This document shows, piece after piece, positions 16,619 to 24,858 of a stretch of 64,000 nt of DNA. The number at the start of each line of letters is the position of its first letter. Positions within the stretch are counted from its first letter, which is position 1. Both the position numbers and the translations under genes were made by a program. The stretch spans positions 1,488,001 to 1,552,000 of the forward strand of contig JADJHN010000002.1 in NCBI GenBank assembly GCA_016707485.1, written 5' to 3'. The notes below the pieces were generated by a model that was given only the letters and a program-made list of their open reading frames with translations, did not search any database and was not told the origin of the DNA. The stretch comes from Lysobacterales bacterium. GTDB taxonomy: Bacteria; Pseudomonadota; Gammaproteobacteria; Xanthomonadales; Rhodanobacteraceae.

Positions 16619-17613
16619 GCGAGAACTCCGCTGGAACGGATGCGAACGGGGTGCGTGCCCGCATCGGGTGGGGAATCGGGTTGGGATGCTGCCAGCACCT
16701 TGCGCGCCTCGGCGGCATCGCGATCGATTTGTTCGACCATCGCCTCCAGCGTGCTGAATTTCTCCTCGTCGCGCAATTTGGCGACGAATTCGACATTGAT
16801 GCGGCGGCCGTACAGATCGCCATCGAAGTTGAACAGATGCGCTTCGAGCAAGGGCTCGACGCCGTCCACGGTCGGTCGCACGCCAAGGCTGGCGACAGCC
16901 GGCAAGGCCTGCGCGGCCACGCCATGCACGCGCACGGCAAAGATGCCGTTGATCGGCGAGGTGCGTCGACCCAGGCGGATATTGGCGGTCGGGTAGCCGA
17001 GCTTGCGTCCAAGCTGCCGGCCATGGACGACATGGCCGCCAATGCGGAACGGATGTCCCAGCAGGCGTGCGGCGATGGCGAATTCGCCGGCTGCGAGGAG
17101 TTCGCGGATCTCGCTGCTGCGCACGCGCGAACCGGCCAGGGCAAATTCGGCGAATACCTCGGCGCGGAAGCCGTGGGCTTCGCCCATTTCGCGCAACAAG
17201 TCGATGTCGCCGCGCCGCTCATGGCCGAAACGGAAATCGGAACCGACCCAGACTTCGCGCGCTTCGAGCCGGTTGATGAGGATCTGTTCGACGAATTCCT
17301 CGGCTGGCATGGCCGCGAGCGCGGCGTTGAAGCGCATCAGCAGCAGGTCATCGATGCCGCATTCCCGGATCTGCTCGATCTTGCCGCGGGCGCTGTCCAG
17401 GCGCGGCAGCGGTGTCGAGCGGGCGAAGAACTCGCGCGGGATCGGCTCGAAACTGACCGCGATCGCCTGCACGTCCAGCGCATCGGCGCGTTCGCGCACG
17501 CGTCCGAGCAGCGCGCGATGGCCGCAATGCACGCCATCGAAAGCACCAATGCAGACAACACTGCCTTGCGGCGCCAGGCAGGCACCCAGACTATCGCGAA
17601 AGAGCCGGAACAT
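16615..17613 (-). CDS. ribF: Bifunctional riboflavin kinase / FAD synthetase
   Basis: It phosphorylates riboflavin to FMN and adenylylates FMN to FAD in the cytoplasm. The N-terminal adenylyltransferase domain shows IGAFDGVHCGHRALL and the ISSTxxR-like segment SRVRSSEIRELL. The C-terminal kinase domain shows LGYPTANI and INGIFAVRV. At 332 residues it is of normal length; the last 20 residues are variable. Its stop overlaps the ileS start (ATGA), which indicates coupling. Confidence 0.96.
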   Translation of the reverse strand: MFRLFRDSLGACLAPQGSVVCIGAFDGVHCGHRALLGRVRERADALDVQAIAVSFEPIPREFFARSTPLPRLDSARGKIEQIRECGIDDLLLMRFNAALAAMPAEEFVEQILINRLEAREVWVGSDFRFGHERRGDIDLLREMGEAHGFRAEVFAEFALAGSRVRSSEIRELLAAGEFAIAARLLGHPFRIGGHVVHGRQLGRKLGYPTANIRLGRRTSPINGIFAVRVHGVAAQALPAVASLGVRPTVDGVEPLLEAHLFNFDGDLYGRRINVEFVAKLRDEEKFSTLEAMVEQIDRDAAEARKVLAASQPDSPPDAGTHPVRIRSSGVLA

Positions 17614-17739
17614 TGGCGAAGTATAACGGTTGGCTGCGCCTTGCGCGGAGCGAAGTCGGTCTGGCGGGTCGCCGTGTCGGCGGATTCGTCCGCTGTCAAC
17701 GGCACGGCTTGCCGGGCCAATGGTTTCAGCCGATCCGCC

Positions 17740-19356
17740 TCACGGCGCGCGCAGATCGCGCAGGCGGAATCCGGCGACGAACAGCGCGATGACAAAACCG
17801 CCACCGCCCGCGGCGACCAGGGCGGCCAGGCGGATCGCCCGCGTCGAGGCCGGGGCGCTGGCCCAGTCCGGCCAGTGTTCGAGGCCCAGCCAGAGGATGC
17901 CCGACATCACCAGGCAGGCAAGGACGAGGCGTGCCAGGTGCCGCGACCAACCCGCTTGCGCCTGATAGACGCCGTCGCGTTGCAAGGCATGCCACAACAG
18001 GGCGAGATTGAGATAGCTGGCGCAGGCGCTGGCCAGGGCCAGGGCCATGTGCAGGCCCGGGATCGTCGACAGGCGCGCGAACCATCCGCTGCCTGCCATT
18101 TCCGCCTTGTCCCAGAACAGCAACAGGGCGGCAAGGAACAACACATTGAGCAGCATGCTCGCGATCATCGCGATGATGCCGGCGCGCACCGGTGTGCGGG
18201 TGTTCTGGCGGGCATAGAACGCCGGTGCCACGACCTTGACCAGGGCGAATGCGGGCAGGCCGAGGGCCAGCGCCGACAACGACATCGAGGCCATCTCGAC
18301 ATCGTGCGCAGTGAAGGCGCCATGCTGGAACAAGGTGAACAGCAGCGGCTTGGCCAGCAGGACGAGGGCGAGCATGGCCGGCACGGCAATCAGCAAGGTC
18401 GTGCGCAGGCCCCAGTCGAGGGCTTTGCAGAAGCCCTGTCGATCGGTTGCGACATGATGTCGAGACAAGGTCGGCAGGATCACCGTGCCCAGCGCCACGC
18501 CGAAGATGCCAAGTGGAAACTCCAGCAGGCGATCGCTCTGCGCGAGCCAGGTCTGCGAACCGGTGATCAGGAACGAGGCGATCAGGGTATCGAGGAGCAG
18601 GTTGACCTGGGCAACCGAGGAGCCGAACAGGGTCGGCACCATCAGGCGCAGGATCTTGCGCACGCCTTGATGGCGCCAACCCCAGCGCGGCAAGGTCAGC
18701 AAATCTAGCTTGCGCAAGGCCGGAAACTGGATCAGCAACTGCAGGATGCCGGCCGCCAGGATGGCCCAGCCCATGGCCATGATCGGCACATCCAGATGCG
18801 GCGAAAGCCACAGCGCACCGGCGATCATGCACAGGTTGAGGATCACCGGGGTCACTGCCGGCAAGGCGAACTTGTTGAAACTGTTGAGGATTCCGCCGGA
18901 CAAGGCGGTCAGCGAGACAAACAGCAGGAACGGAAAGGTGAGCCGCAGCAAGTCGGTGGTCAAGGCGAACTTTGCCGGCTCGTCGATGGAGCCCGGGGCG
19001 AAGCCACGCGTCACCCAGCCCGCGCCGATCATGCCGAGGGCAGTGACAATCAGCAGGATCAAGCCGAGCGTACCGGCGGTGCGCGAAACCAGTTCCTTCA
19101 GTTCGGCGTGCGGACGGGTTTCCTTGACCTCGGTCAGCACCGGCACGAAGGCGACCGAGAACGAGCCTTCGGCAAACAGCCGGCGCATGAAGTTGGGGAT
19201 GCGGAAGGCGACCCAGAAGGCATCGGTGGCGGCCGAGGCCCCGAAAGCCCAGGCGATCGCCATCTCGCGGAACAGACCGAGAATGCGCGATACCAGGGTG
19301 CCGCCGCTGAAGGTCAGCAGCGAGCGCAGCATGCTTGGGGCCTTCATCGAGCGCAC
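17740..19356 (-). CDS. murJ: Lipid II flippase MurJ (MviN)
   Basis: An integral membrane protein of the MOP superfamily that moves lipid II across the inner membrane during peptidoglycan synthesis. The 538 residues contain about 14 hydrophobic segments and family strings such as SRILGLFREMAIAWAFG, DAFWVAFRIPNFMRRLFAEG and ARQNTRTPVRAG. The start could be the ATG at 19356 or the one at 19347 (MKAPSML). Its 5' end abuts the rpsT promoter on the other strand, the common murJ/rpsT divergent arrangement; ribF follows on the same strand 126 bases downstream. Confidence 0.95.
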   Translation of the reverse strand: MRSMKAPSMLRSLLTFSGGTLVSRILGLFREMAIAWAFGASAATDAFWVAFRIPNFMRRLFAEGSFSVAFVPVLTEVKETRPHAELKELVSRTAGTLGLILLIVTALGMIGAGWVTRGFAPGSIDEPAKFALTTDLLRLTFPFLLFVSLTALSGGILNSFNKFALPAVTPVILNLCMIAGALWLSPHLDVPIMAMGWAILAAGILQLLIQFPALRKLDLLTLPRWGWRHQGVRKILRLMVPTLFGSSVAQVNLLLDTLIASFLITGSQTWLAQSDRLLEFPLGIFGVALGTVILPTLSRHHVATDRQGFCKALDWGLRTTLLIAVPAMLALVLLAKPLLFTLFQHGAFTAHDVEMASMSLSALALGLPAFALVKVVAPAFYARQNTRTPVRAGIIAMIASMLLNVLFLAALLLFWDKAEMAGSGWFARLSTIPGLHMALALASACASYLNLALLWHALQRDGVYQAQAGWSRHLARLVLACLVMSGILWLGLEHWPDWASAPASTRAIRLAALVAAGGGGFVIALFVAGFRLRDLRAP

Positions 19357-19359
19357 CGT

Positions 19360-19388
19360 TTGACTCGGGAGGCCGGCACCGGCATAAT
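19360..19388 (+). promoter_or_regulatory. Strong sigma-70-type promoter of rpsT
   Basis: TTGACT (19360-19365) and CATAAT (19383-19388) are separated by exactly 17 bases. Transcription would start near 19395, giving a leader of about 30 bases before the TTG start. Confidence 0.75.
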
Positions 19389-19427
19389 TCCGCCCCTTTT
19401 TCCGCCCCCCGCTTTTGGAGTTTTACC

Positions 19428-19691
19428 TTGGCCAACATCAAGTCCGCGAAGAAGCGTGCGCGTCAGTCTGAAAAGGCTCGTCAGCGCAACGTCAGCGCCC
19501 GTTCCATGGTTCGTACCGCGATCAAGAAAGTGATCAAGGCAATTGACGCGAAGGACAAGGCTGGTGCCGAAGCTGCCTTCAAGAGCGCCACGCCGATCGT
19601 TGACCGCTATGCAGCGCGTGGCCTGATCCACAAGAACAAGGCTGCCCGCCACAAGAGCCGCCTGAACGCGAGCATCCGCGCGCTGGGCTGA
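19428..19691 (+). CDS. rpsT: 30S ribosomal protein S20
   Basis: Basic 87-residue protein that binds 16S rRNA early in 30S assembly. It begins LANIKSAKKRARQSEKARQ and ends HKSRLNASIRALG, a full-length match to the family. The start is a TTG at 19428 with GGAG seven bases upstream (19417-19420). The ATG-started longer frame is not protein-like. A weak TTG start with a strong promoter is also known for enterobacterial rpsT, where it serves autoregulation; that parallel is inference here. It forms a single-gene unit with its own promoter and terminator. Confidence 0.97.
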   Translation: MANIKSAKKRARQSEKARQRNVSARSMVRTAIKKVIKAIDAKDKAGAEAAFKSATPIVDRYAARGLIHKNKAARHKSRLNASIRALG

Positions 19692-19713
19692 GCCAGTCGC
19701 CCTTGCCCGAAGC

Positions 19714-19741
19714 AAAAAGCCGGCGCAAGCCGGCTTTTTTG
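19714..19741 (+). terminator. Rho-independent terminator after rpsT
   Basis: AAAAAGCCGGC, loop GCAA, GCCGG and a run of six T. The A run on the other side allows it to work in both directions, so it also serves obgE on the minus strand. Confidence 0.9.
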
Positions 19742-19833
19742 TTGCTGCTGCGGCGTGCGCGCCCAAATAGGCAACCTGCTTGCGCATCGGCGCATCGACC
19801 GGCAAGGACCACGAGCGTCCTCGCATCGACGCC

Positions 19834-20886
19834 TCAGCCCTCACCCGCCGCAAAGGCAGCCTCGACCGCAGCGCGACGTTGCTCGTCGAAAAAGCGCTGG
19901 ATGTCGAGGCAGATCGGCCAGGTGTTTTCGCGGCTGATCGCGGAAACCAGATACCAGGGCTGCTTCCACTTGAGCTTCTTGATGATCGCCTTGGCGGTCT
20001 TTTCGCGCTCCTCGGGCGCAAGCAGGTCGATCTTGTTGAAGACCAGCCAGCGTTCGCGCTTGAGCAATTCCGGATCGAAGCCCTTGAGCTCGTTCTCGAT
20101 GACCCGGATCTGTTCGACCGGGTCGGTTTCGCCATCCATCGGCGCGATATCGACCATGTGCAGGAGCAGGCGCGTGCGGGCGACATGCTTGAGGAACTGC
20201 ACGCCGAGCCCGGCGCCATCCGCGGCACCTTCGATCAGGCCGGGAATATCGGCGATGACGAAACTCTTGTCGGTCTCGATGCGGACGACGCCAAGATGGG
20301 GCTGCAGCGTGGTGAACGGATAATCGGCCACTTTCGGCGTTGCCGCCGAGACGGCGCGGATGAAGGTGGACTTGCCGGCGTTGGGAAAGCCGAGCATGCC
20401 GACATCGGCCAGCACCTTGAGCTCCAGGCGCAGCTCGCGCTCCTCGCCGTGCGTGCCCTGGGTGGCTTTGCGTGGCGACCGATTGGTTGAACTCTTGAAG
20501 TGGATGTTGCCCTGTCCGCCACGTCCGCCCTGGGCGACCAGCAGGCGCTGGCCGTGCTCGGTGAGGTCGCCGATCTGCTCGTCGGTATCGATGTTGGAAA
20601 CCACGGTACCCACCGGCACGCGGATGGTGATGTCCGCGCCGCTCTTGCCGGCCATCTGCCGGCCCATGCCGTTTTCGCCGCGCATGGCGCGGAACATGCG
20701 TTGATGGCGGAAATCGACAAGGGTGTTGAGGCCTTCATCGGCAAGCAGCCAGACGCTGCCGCCGTCGGCACCGTCACCGCCGTCGGGACCGCCAAAGGGG
20801 ATGAATTTCTCGCGGCGGAAGCTGACGCAGCCGTTGCCGCCGTTGCCGGCCTGGACTCGTATGGTGGCTTCGTCGACGAATTGCAT
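19834..20886 (-). CDS. obgE: Obg family GTPase (CgtA)
   Basis: This ribosome-associated GTPase acts in 50S maturation and stress control. The N-terminal glycine-rich Obg fold (residues 1-158, with GGPDGGDGADGGSV) is followed by the G domain: G1 GFPNAGKST (166-174), G3 DIPG (213-216), G4 NKID (284-287). The total of 350 residues fits the short Obg type without a long C-terminal extension. The ATG at 20886 begins MQFVDEATIRVQAGNGGNG. No Shine-Dalgarno is seen; instead a GGGAATGG-type repeat occupies the upstream DNA. It follows rpmA, as in many bacteria, but a terminator lies between. Confidence 0.96.
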   Translation of the reverse strand: MQFVDEATIRVQAGNGGNGCVSFRREKFIPFGGPDGGDGADGGSVWLLADEGLNTLVDFRHQRMFRAMRGENGMGRQMAGKSGADITIRVPVGTVVSNIDTDEQIGDLTEHGQRLLVAQGGRGGQGNIHFKSSTNRSPRKATQGTHGEERELRLELKVLADVGMLGFPNAGKSTFIRAVSAATPKVADYPFTTLQPHLGVVRIETDKSFVIADIPGLIEGAADGAGLGVQFLKHVARTRLLLHMVDIAPMDGETDPVEQIRVIENELKGFDPELLKRERWLVFNKIDLLAPEEREKTAKAIIKKLKWKQPWYLVSAISRENTWPICLDIQRFFDEQRRAAVEAAFAAGEG

Positions 20887-20895
20887 GGGAAGTGC

Positions 20896-20926
20896 CGGGA
20901 ATGGGGAATGGAGAATCGGGAATGGT
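20896..20926. repeat. GGGAAT(G/C)G-type repeat upstream of obgE
   Basis: Tandem heptamer-like units (GGGAATG, GGGAATGG, AGAATC, GGGAATGG) begin ten bases from the obgE start codon. Related units occur at 38434-38566 and 53419-53517. Confidence 0.65.
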
Positions 20927-21022
20927 CGGAAGCGTACAACAACCGCGCGTGCTCCCTGCGCGAAGACGATGGCGCTGCTGAAGCCGCTGCCGTGGGCAAT
21001 GCCTCGACAACCTGCGCAAATG

Positions 21023-21046
21023 AAAAGCCCCGCGCAGGGCGGGGCT
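21023..21046 (-). terminator. Terminator of the rplU-rpmA operon
   Basis: On the minus strand GAGCCCCGCCC, loop, GCGGGGC is followed by TTTTC. It stands 26 bases after the rpmA stop and separates the operon from obgE. Confidence 0.85.
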
Positions 21047-21071
21047 CTGTCATTTCGCGGGCAATGGCCGG

Positions 21072-21338
21072 TCAGTTGGCCGAATTCGGCACCACGCTTA
21101 CGTGCTTGCGCTTGTCCACGCCCTTGGTCTTGAACTCGACCACGCCATCGACGATGGCGAAGATCGTGTGGTCGCGACCGACGCCGACGCCGGTACCCGG
21201 GCGGTACTTGGTGCCACGCTGGCGAATGATGATGTTGCCGGCATTGCATGCCTGGCCGCCGGACATCTTCACGCCGAGGTACTTCGGATTCGAGTCGCGA
21301 CCGTTGCGGGTTGAGCCGCCTGCTTTCTTGTGTGCCAT
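21072..21338 (-). CDS. rpmA: 50S ribosomal protein L27
   Basis: An 88-residue protein that reaches toward the peptidyl-transferase centre. It starts MAHKKAGGSTRNGRDSN, followed by KYLGVKMSGGQ and IIRQRGTKYRPGTGVGVGRD, all typical of L27 without the N-terminal leader seen in Firmicutes. It lies three bases after rplU. Confidence 0.98.
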   Translation of the reverse strand: MAHKKAGGSTRNGRDSNPKYLGVKMSGGQACNAGNIIIRQRGTKYRPGTGVGVGRDHTIFAIVDGVVEFKTKGVDKRKHVSVVPNSAN

Positions 21339-21341
21339 GAC

Positions 21342-21683
21342 TTACTCCTGGGTCGCTTTCTTCTTGCTCGAAGCACCATTGATGCCGGTGATCTCGATTT
21401 CGGTGTAGTGCTGCCGATGCCCCTGCTGCTTCATGTGATGCTTGCGGCGGCGGAATTTGATGATGCGGATCTTGTCGGCACGTCCGTGCGACTTGATCTT
21501 CGCCCCAACCACGGCTCCCGCAACGAGCGGGGCACCGATGCTGACGCCTTCGCCGGAACCGACCATCAGCACCTGGTCGAAATCGACCGTGCTGTCGACG
21601 TCGCCGACGAGCTTTTCGACGCGCAGGGTTTCACCCTGGGTCACCCGGTACTGTTTGCCGGAGATGAGTACGACTGCGTACAT
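21342..21683 (-). CDS. rplU: 50S ribosomal protein L21
   Basis: A 113-residue ribosomal protein beginning MYAVVLISGKQYRVTQGE with the signature KIRIIKFRRRKHHMKQQGHR in its C-terminal half; the last ten residues are a basic tail. The ATG at 21683 is the start matching the family; the longer upstream frame is leader. It is transcribed from the promoter at 21766-21794 with a leader of about 75 bases. Confidence 0.98.
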   Translation of the reverse strand: MYAVVLISGKQYRVTQGETLRVEKLVGDVDSTVDFDQVLMVGSGEGVSIGAPLVAGAVVGAKIKSHGRADKIRIIKFRRRKHHMKQQGHRQHYTEIEITGINGASSKKKATQE

Positions 21684-21765
21684 TGTTGATTTGCCTATGT
21701 AGTTATTCTGGGAACGACCCCGATTCCGGGTCTGGCCTGGGCCAGGGCCTGAAATGGGGCGCGCG

Positions 21766-21794
21766 ATGATAGCGGCTTGCGCCCCTGCGGTCAA
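21766..21794 (-). promoter_or_regulatory. Strong promoter of rplU-rpmA
   Basis: On the minus strand TTGACC (21789-21794) and TATCAT (21766-21771) are exactly 17 bases apart, each five of six to consensus. The roughly 75-base leader contains GC-rich self-complementary sequence (GGCCCTGGCCCAGGCC) that could fold. Confidence 0.8.
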
Positions 21795-21904
21795 ACCGCA
21801 TCGGCCAATGCGCTGATTCCGCGCCGCTTTCCGCCCAGGTCGATGTGAAAGCCGATTTTGCTACACTCCGGCGTTCCGCCCGCCCGGGCATGCGTTTGTG
21901 GACG

Positions 21905-22741
21905 ATGAGCGAGGACCCCCCCAGTAGTACCCAGCGTTCATGGTTTGGACGCCTTACCCACGCACTTTCCGGTGAAGTCAGCAGCCGCGAGGAGCTGATC
22001 GAGGAATTGCGCCTCGCCCAGGCCAATGGCCTGTTGTCCAACGACACCTTGTCGATGATCGAAGGAGCCATCAGGGTAACCGACCTGACCGTCGGCGACA
22101 TCATGGTGCCGCGTTCGGAAATGGTCTCGATCCCGGCCGAGCACTCCTTGCAGGAGGTGCTGGCCATCGTCATTGAATCGGGTCATTCGCGTTTCCCGGT
22201 GCACGGTGACGACCACGACGAGATTGTCGGCATTCTGCTGGCCAAGGACCTGCTGCGCTGTTTCGCCGAGCACGGTGCCGACGATATTCGCCGGCTGCTG
22301 CGTCCGGTCGCCCTGATTCCGGAGGCGAAGCGGCTGAACATCCTGCTCAAGGAGTTCCGCCTCGCCCACAACCACATGGCCGTGGTCGTCGATGAATACG
22401 GCGGTGTCGCCGGACTGGTGACGATCGAGGACGTGCTCGAGCAGATCGTTGGCGACATCGACGACGAGCACGACGAGGAGGAAACGCCGAACCTGATCCA
22501 GCCGCTTCCGGACGGACGCTTCCTGGTCAACGCGATGACGCCGATCGAGAATTTCAATGATCGCTTCGAGTCGCGCTTTGCCCTGGAGGAATACGACACG
22601 ATCGGCGCCATGGTGGCCGCCGAATTCGGCCATTTGCCGCAGCCGGGCGATGAGATCCAGTTGGGCGGTTTCATGTTCCGCGTGACCAAGGGTGACAGCC
22701 GTCGCCTGCAACAGCTTGCCGTGCGGATCCAGGAGGCATGA
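21905..22741 (+). CDS. corC: CorC/HlyC family CBS-domain protein
   Basis: A cytoplasmic protein of 278 residues with an N-terminal helical part, two CBS domains (DIMVPRSEMVSIPAEHS at the first; AVVVDEYGGVAGLVTIEDVL at the second) and a C-terminal CorC/HlyC domain (YDTIGAMVAAEFGHLPQPG). In enterobacteria it assists CorA-linked Mg/Co efflux. The ATG at 21905 (MSEDPPSS) is preferred; an ATG at 21845 would add 20 residues overlapping the likely promoter (extended -10 TGCTACACT at 21859-21867). It overlaps the next gene by four bases. Relatives are usually next to lnt; here the partner differs. Confidence 0.92.
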   Translation: MSEDPPSSTQRSWFGRLTHALSGEVSSREELIEELRLAQANGLLSNDTLSMIEGAIRVTDLTVGDIMVPRSEMVSIPAEHSLQEVLAIVIESGHSRFPVHGDDHDEIVGILLAKDLLRCFAEHGADDIRRLLRPVALIPEAKRLNILLKEFRLAHNHMAVVVDEYGGVAGLVTIEDVLEQIVGDIDDEHDEEETPNLIQPLPDGRFLVNAMTPIENFNDRFESRFALEEYDTIGAMVAAEFGHLPQPGDEIQLGGFMFRVTKGDSRRLQQLAVRIQEA

Positions 22742-23979
22742 GCCGGCTGCTGGCGCTGGCTGCGCTCGCCTGTTTCCTGCTCTTTGGCGGCCGCGCGCTG
22801 GCGCAGGCCACCGACGCTGCCGCGTCCAGTCCAGCGGCCATCGAGGTCAGCCTGCTCACCGTCGGGCCGGGCGAGATCTACTGGCAGCGGTTCGGCCACA
22901 ACGCCATCGTCATCCATGACCCGGCGCGTGGCCAGGCGGTCAGTTACAACTACGGCATGTTTGACTTCGAGGAAGCCAACTTCTTCGTCAATTTCCTGCG
23001 CGGACGCATGACCTACCAGATCAGCGCCGAGGATCCCGTCGAGGAAATTGCCTGGTACACCGGCGAGGGACGCTCGATCACGCGCCAGGATCTGCGCCTG
23101 TCCGTCGCCCAGGCCAGCGCCTTGCAGGCCTATCTGGAAAACAACCTGCTTCCTGAAAACCGCCGTTACCGCTACGACTATTTCACGGCAAACTGCTCGA
23201 CCCGCGTTCGCGATGCCCTCGACTCGGTGCTCGGCGGAGCCTTGCATCGGCAGATGGTCTCGCCCTCGCGCGGATTCAGTTATCGCTTGCTGGCCGATGC
23301 GCTGATGACGCCGCAGCCCTGGCTGATGGCGGTGATCGACATTGGCCTCGGCCCGTATGCCGACCAGCGCCTGTCCTACTGGAATGACAGCTTCGTGCCG
23401 ATGCAGTTGATGGATCACCTGCGCGAGATGAAGGTTGCCGACGAGCAGGGTGAACTGCAGCCCTTGGTCAAATCCGAGCAGGTCATTGCGAAATCTCGCC
23501 TGCCCGCCGCGCCGGCCTTGCCGCCTGACTTGCGCTGGCCGTTCCTTGGCATCGGCCTTGCTCTTGGCGTGCTGCTGCTGGTGTTGTCCACGCGCCGCCA
23601 GTCCGCAGCCGCGCGGGGTGCCTTCGCCGTGCTTGCCTTCACGTATTCACTGCTCTGCGGCCTGATCGGCCTGGTCCTGCTCGGGCTGTGGGGTTTCACC
23701 GAGCACCAGGCGGCCTGGCGCAACGAGAACCTGTTGATCTTCAGTCCGCTGTGCCTGCTCATGCTCGGCGCTTGGTGGCGCTCGGCAAGGCCCGGCATGG
23801 GCATGTCGAGATTCTCGCGCGTGCTGGCGCCGGCAATCGCGGTAATTGCCGCGTTCGCCCTGTTCAGCAAGATCCTGGCAAATTTCCCGCAGGCCAACCT
23901 GCACTGGATCCTGCTGATCCTGCCCGGCCATCTTGCGCTCGCACGGGCAGCGCTGGAGCGCTCAGACAATCCGGATTGA
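22738..23979 (+). CDS. Lnb/DUF4105-domain membrane protein
   Basis: A 413-residue protein with a signal peptide or anchor (residues 1-22), a periplasmic DUF4105 domain and about five transmembrane helices in the last 150 residues. The periplasmic part has the NlpC/P60-like signature residues: His54 in RFGHNAIVIHD and Cys153 in FTANCSTRVRDALD, plus VSYNYGMFDF and FLRGRMTYQI. Pfam calls this domain the Lnb N-terminal periplasmic domain after a Bacteroides lipoprotein N-acyltransferase; that activity here is inference. Start and stop overlap corC (ATGA), so both are made together. Confidence 0.85.
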   Translation: MSRLLALAALACFLLFGGRALAQATDAAASSPAAIEVSLLTVGPGEIYWQRFGHNAIVIHDPARGQAVSYNYGMFDFEEANFFVNFLRGRMTYQISAEDPVEEIAWYTGEGRSITRQDLRLSVAQASALQAYLENNLLPENRRYRYDYFTANCSTRVRDALDSVLGGALHRQMVSPSRGFSYRLLADALMTPQPWLMAVIDIGLGPYADQRLSYWNDSFVPMQLMDHLREMKVADEQGELQPLVKSEQVIAKSRLPAAPALPPDLRWPFLGIGLALGVLLLVLSTRRQSAAARGAFAVLAFTYSLLCGLIGLVLLGLWGFTEHQAAWRNENLLIFSPLCLLMLGAWWRSARPGMGMSRFSRVLAPAIAVIAAFALFSKILANFPQANLHWILLILPGHLALARAALERSDNPD

Positions 23980-23991
23980 TCGGGAGGGGTG

Positions 23992-24654
23992 ATGAATTCA
24001 AGCAAGCAAGCGGTGGCAATGCGTATCGATTTCGTCTCGGATGTTTCCTGTCCGTGGTGCGCGATCGGACTGCATTCACTGGAGCAGGCAATCGCGCAGC
24101 TTGGCGCGGCCATCGAGGTCGACCTGCATTTCCAGCCGTTCGAGCTGAATCCGCAGATGGCCGCCGAGGGCGAGGACATGGCCGAGCACCTGGTGCGCAA
24201 GTACGGCTCGACGCCGGCGCAGTTGGCGGCGACCCGCGAAATGATCCGCGAGCGGGGTGCCGCCCTCGGCTTCACCTTCAACCAGCGTGAGCGGATCTAC
24301 AACACCTTCGATGCCCATCGCCTGCTGCACTGGGCCGGAATCGAGGGCAGCGGCAAGCAGGCAGCGCTCAAGCATGCCTTGCTGGCCGCCTATTTCACCG
24401 ATGCCGTGGATGTTTCCGCACATGCCGAGCTGGTGCGCATCGTCGGTGCGGTCGGACTGGATGCCGGACGCGCAGCGAAGATCCTCGAATCCGACGAGTT
24501 TGCCCAGGAAGTCTACGAGCGCGAACAGCATTACACCGGCAACGGCATCAACTCGGTGCCGGCGGTGATCATCAACAACCGGCATCTGATTTCCGGCGGC
24601 CAGCCGGTCGAAGTGTTCGCAGACGCCTTGCGCCGGATTGCCGACCAGGGCTGA
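23992..24654 (+). CDS. DsbA-family (FrnE-like) oxidoreductase
   Basis: A cytoplasmic thioredoxin-fold protein of 220 residues with the active site C20-P-W-C23 in SDVSCPWCAIG and a cis-Pro loop INSVPAVIIN. FQPFELNPQM and FDAHRLLHWA are typical of the FrnE branch, which handles disulfides or acts as a polyketide-type isomerase. There is no signal peptide. The ATG at 23992 has GGGAGG four to five bases upstream; a GTG directly before it is an alternative. It follows the Lnb-like gene by 12 bases and may belong to the same operon. Confidence 0.9.
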   Translation: MNSSKQAVAMRIDFVSDVSCPWCAIGLHSLEQAIAQLGAAIEVDLHFQPFELNPQMAAEGEDMAEHLVRKYGSTPAQLAATREMIRERGAALGFTFNQRERIYNTFDAHRLLHWAGIEGSGKQAALKHALLAAYFTDAVDVSAHAELVRIVGAVGLDAGRAAKILESDEFAQEVYEREQHYTGNGINSVPAVIINNRHLISGGQPVEVFADALRRIADQG

Positions 24655-24739
24655 TCCGGCAATTCGCGAAACCACCGCCTGCAACTGCTCGGCAACTGCT
24701 CCTGCGTTGCTCTCGGCCCTTGTTCCCGACAGGGCTCTA

Positions 24740-24817
24740 CCGCCTCCATCCTTGGCGGCGTACCTCCTGCATCCATGCAGTCGTCCTGCGTTGCAGGCAT
24801 ACATGCCATCCATGGCA
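24740..24817. repeat. Cluster of three small hairpins with CATCC loops
   Basis: Three consecutive hairpins share the CATCC core: CCGCC/GGCGG around TCCATCCTT (24740-24758), CTGCATCCATGCAG (24767-24780) and TGCCATCCATGGCA (24804-24817). The middle hairpin and its flanks (ACCTCC before, GTCGTC after) match the element inside ileS, with changed but still paired stem bases. Confidence 0.65.
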
Positions 24818-24820
24818 ATA

Positions 24821-24847
24821 AAAACACCCGGTCCAGCCGGGTGTTTT
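24821..24847. terminator. Bidirectional terminator
   Basis: AAAACACCCGG, loop TCCAG, CCGGGTGTTTT. It lies between two convergent genes, the FrnE-like gene (plus) and the beta-propeller gene (minus), and fits termination of both. Confidence 0.9.
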
Positions 24848-24858
24848 CCTCATGCAGG

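Noticed and set aside
16651..18708. A 685-codon open frame on the plus strand across ribF and murJ
   Set aside because: It spans two certain minus-strand genes and has no family character.
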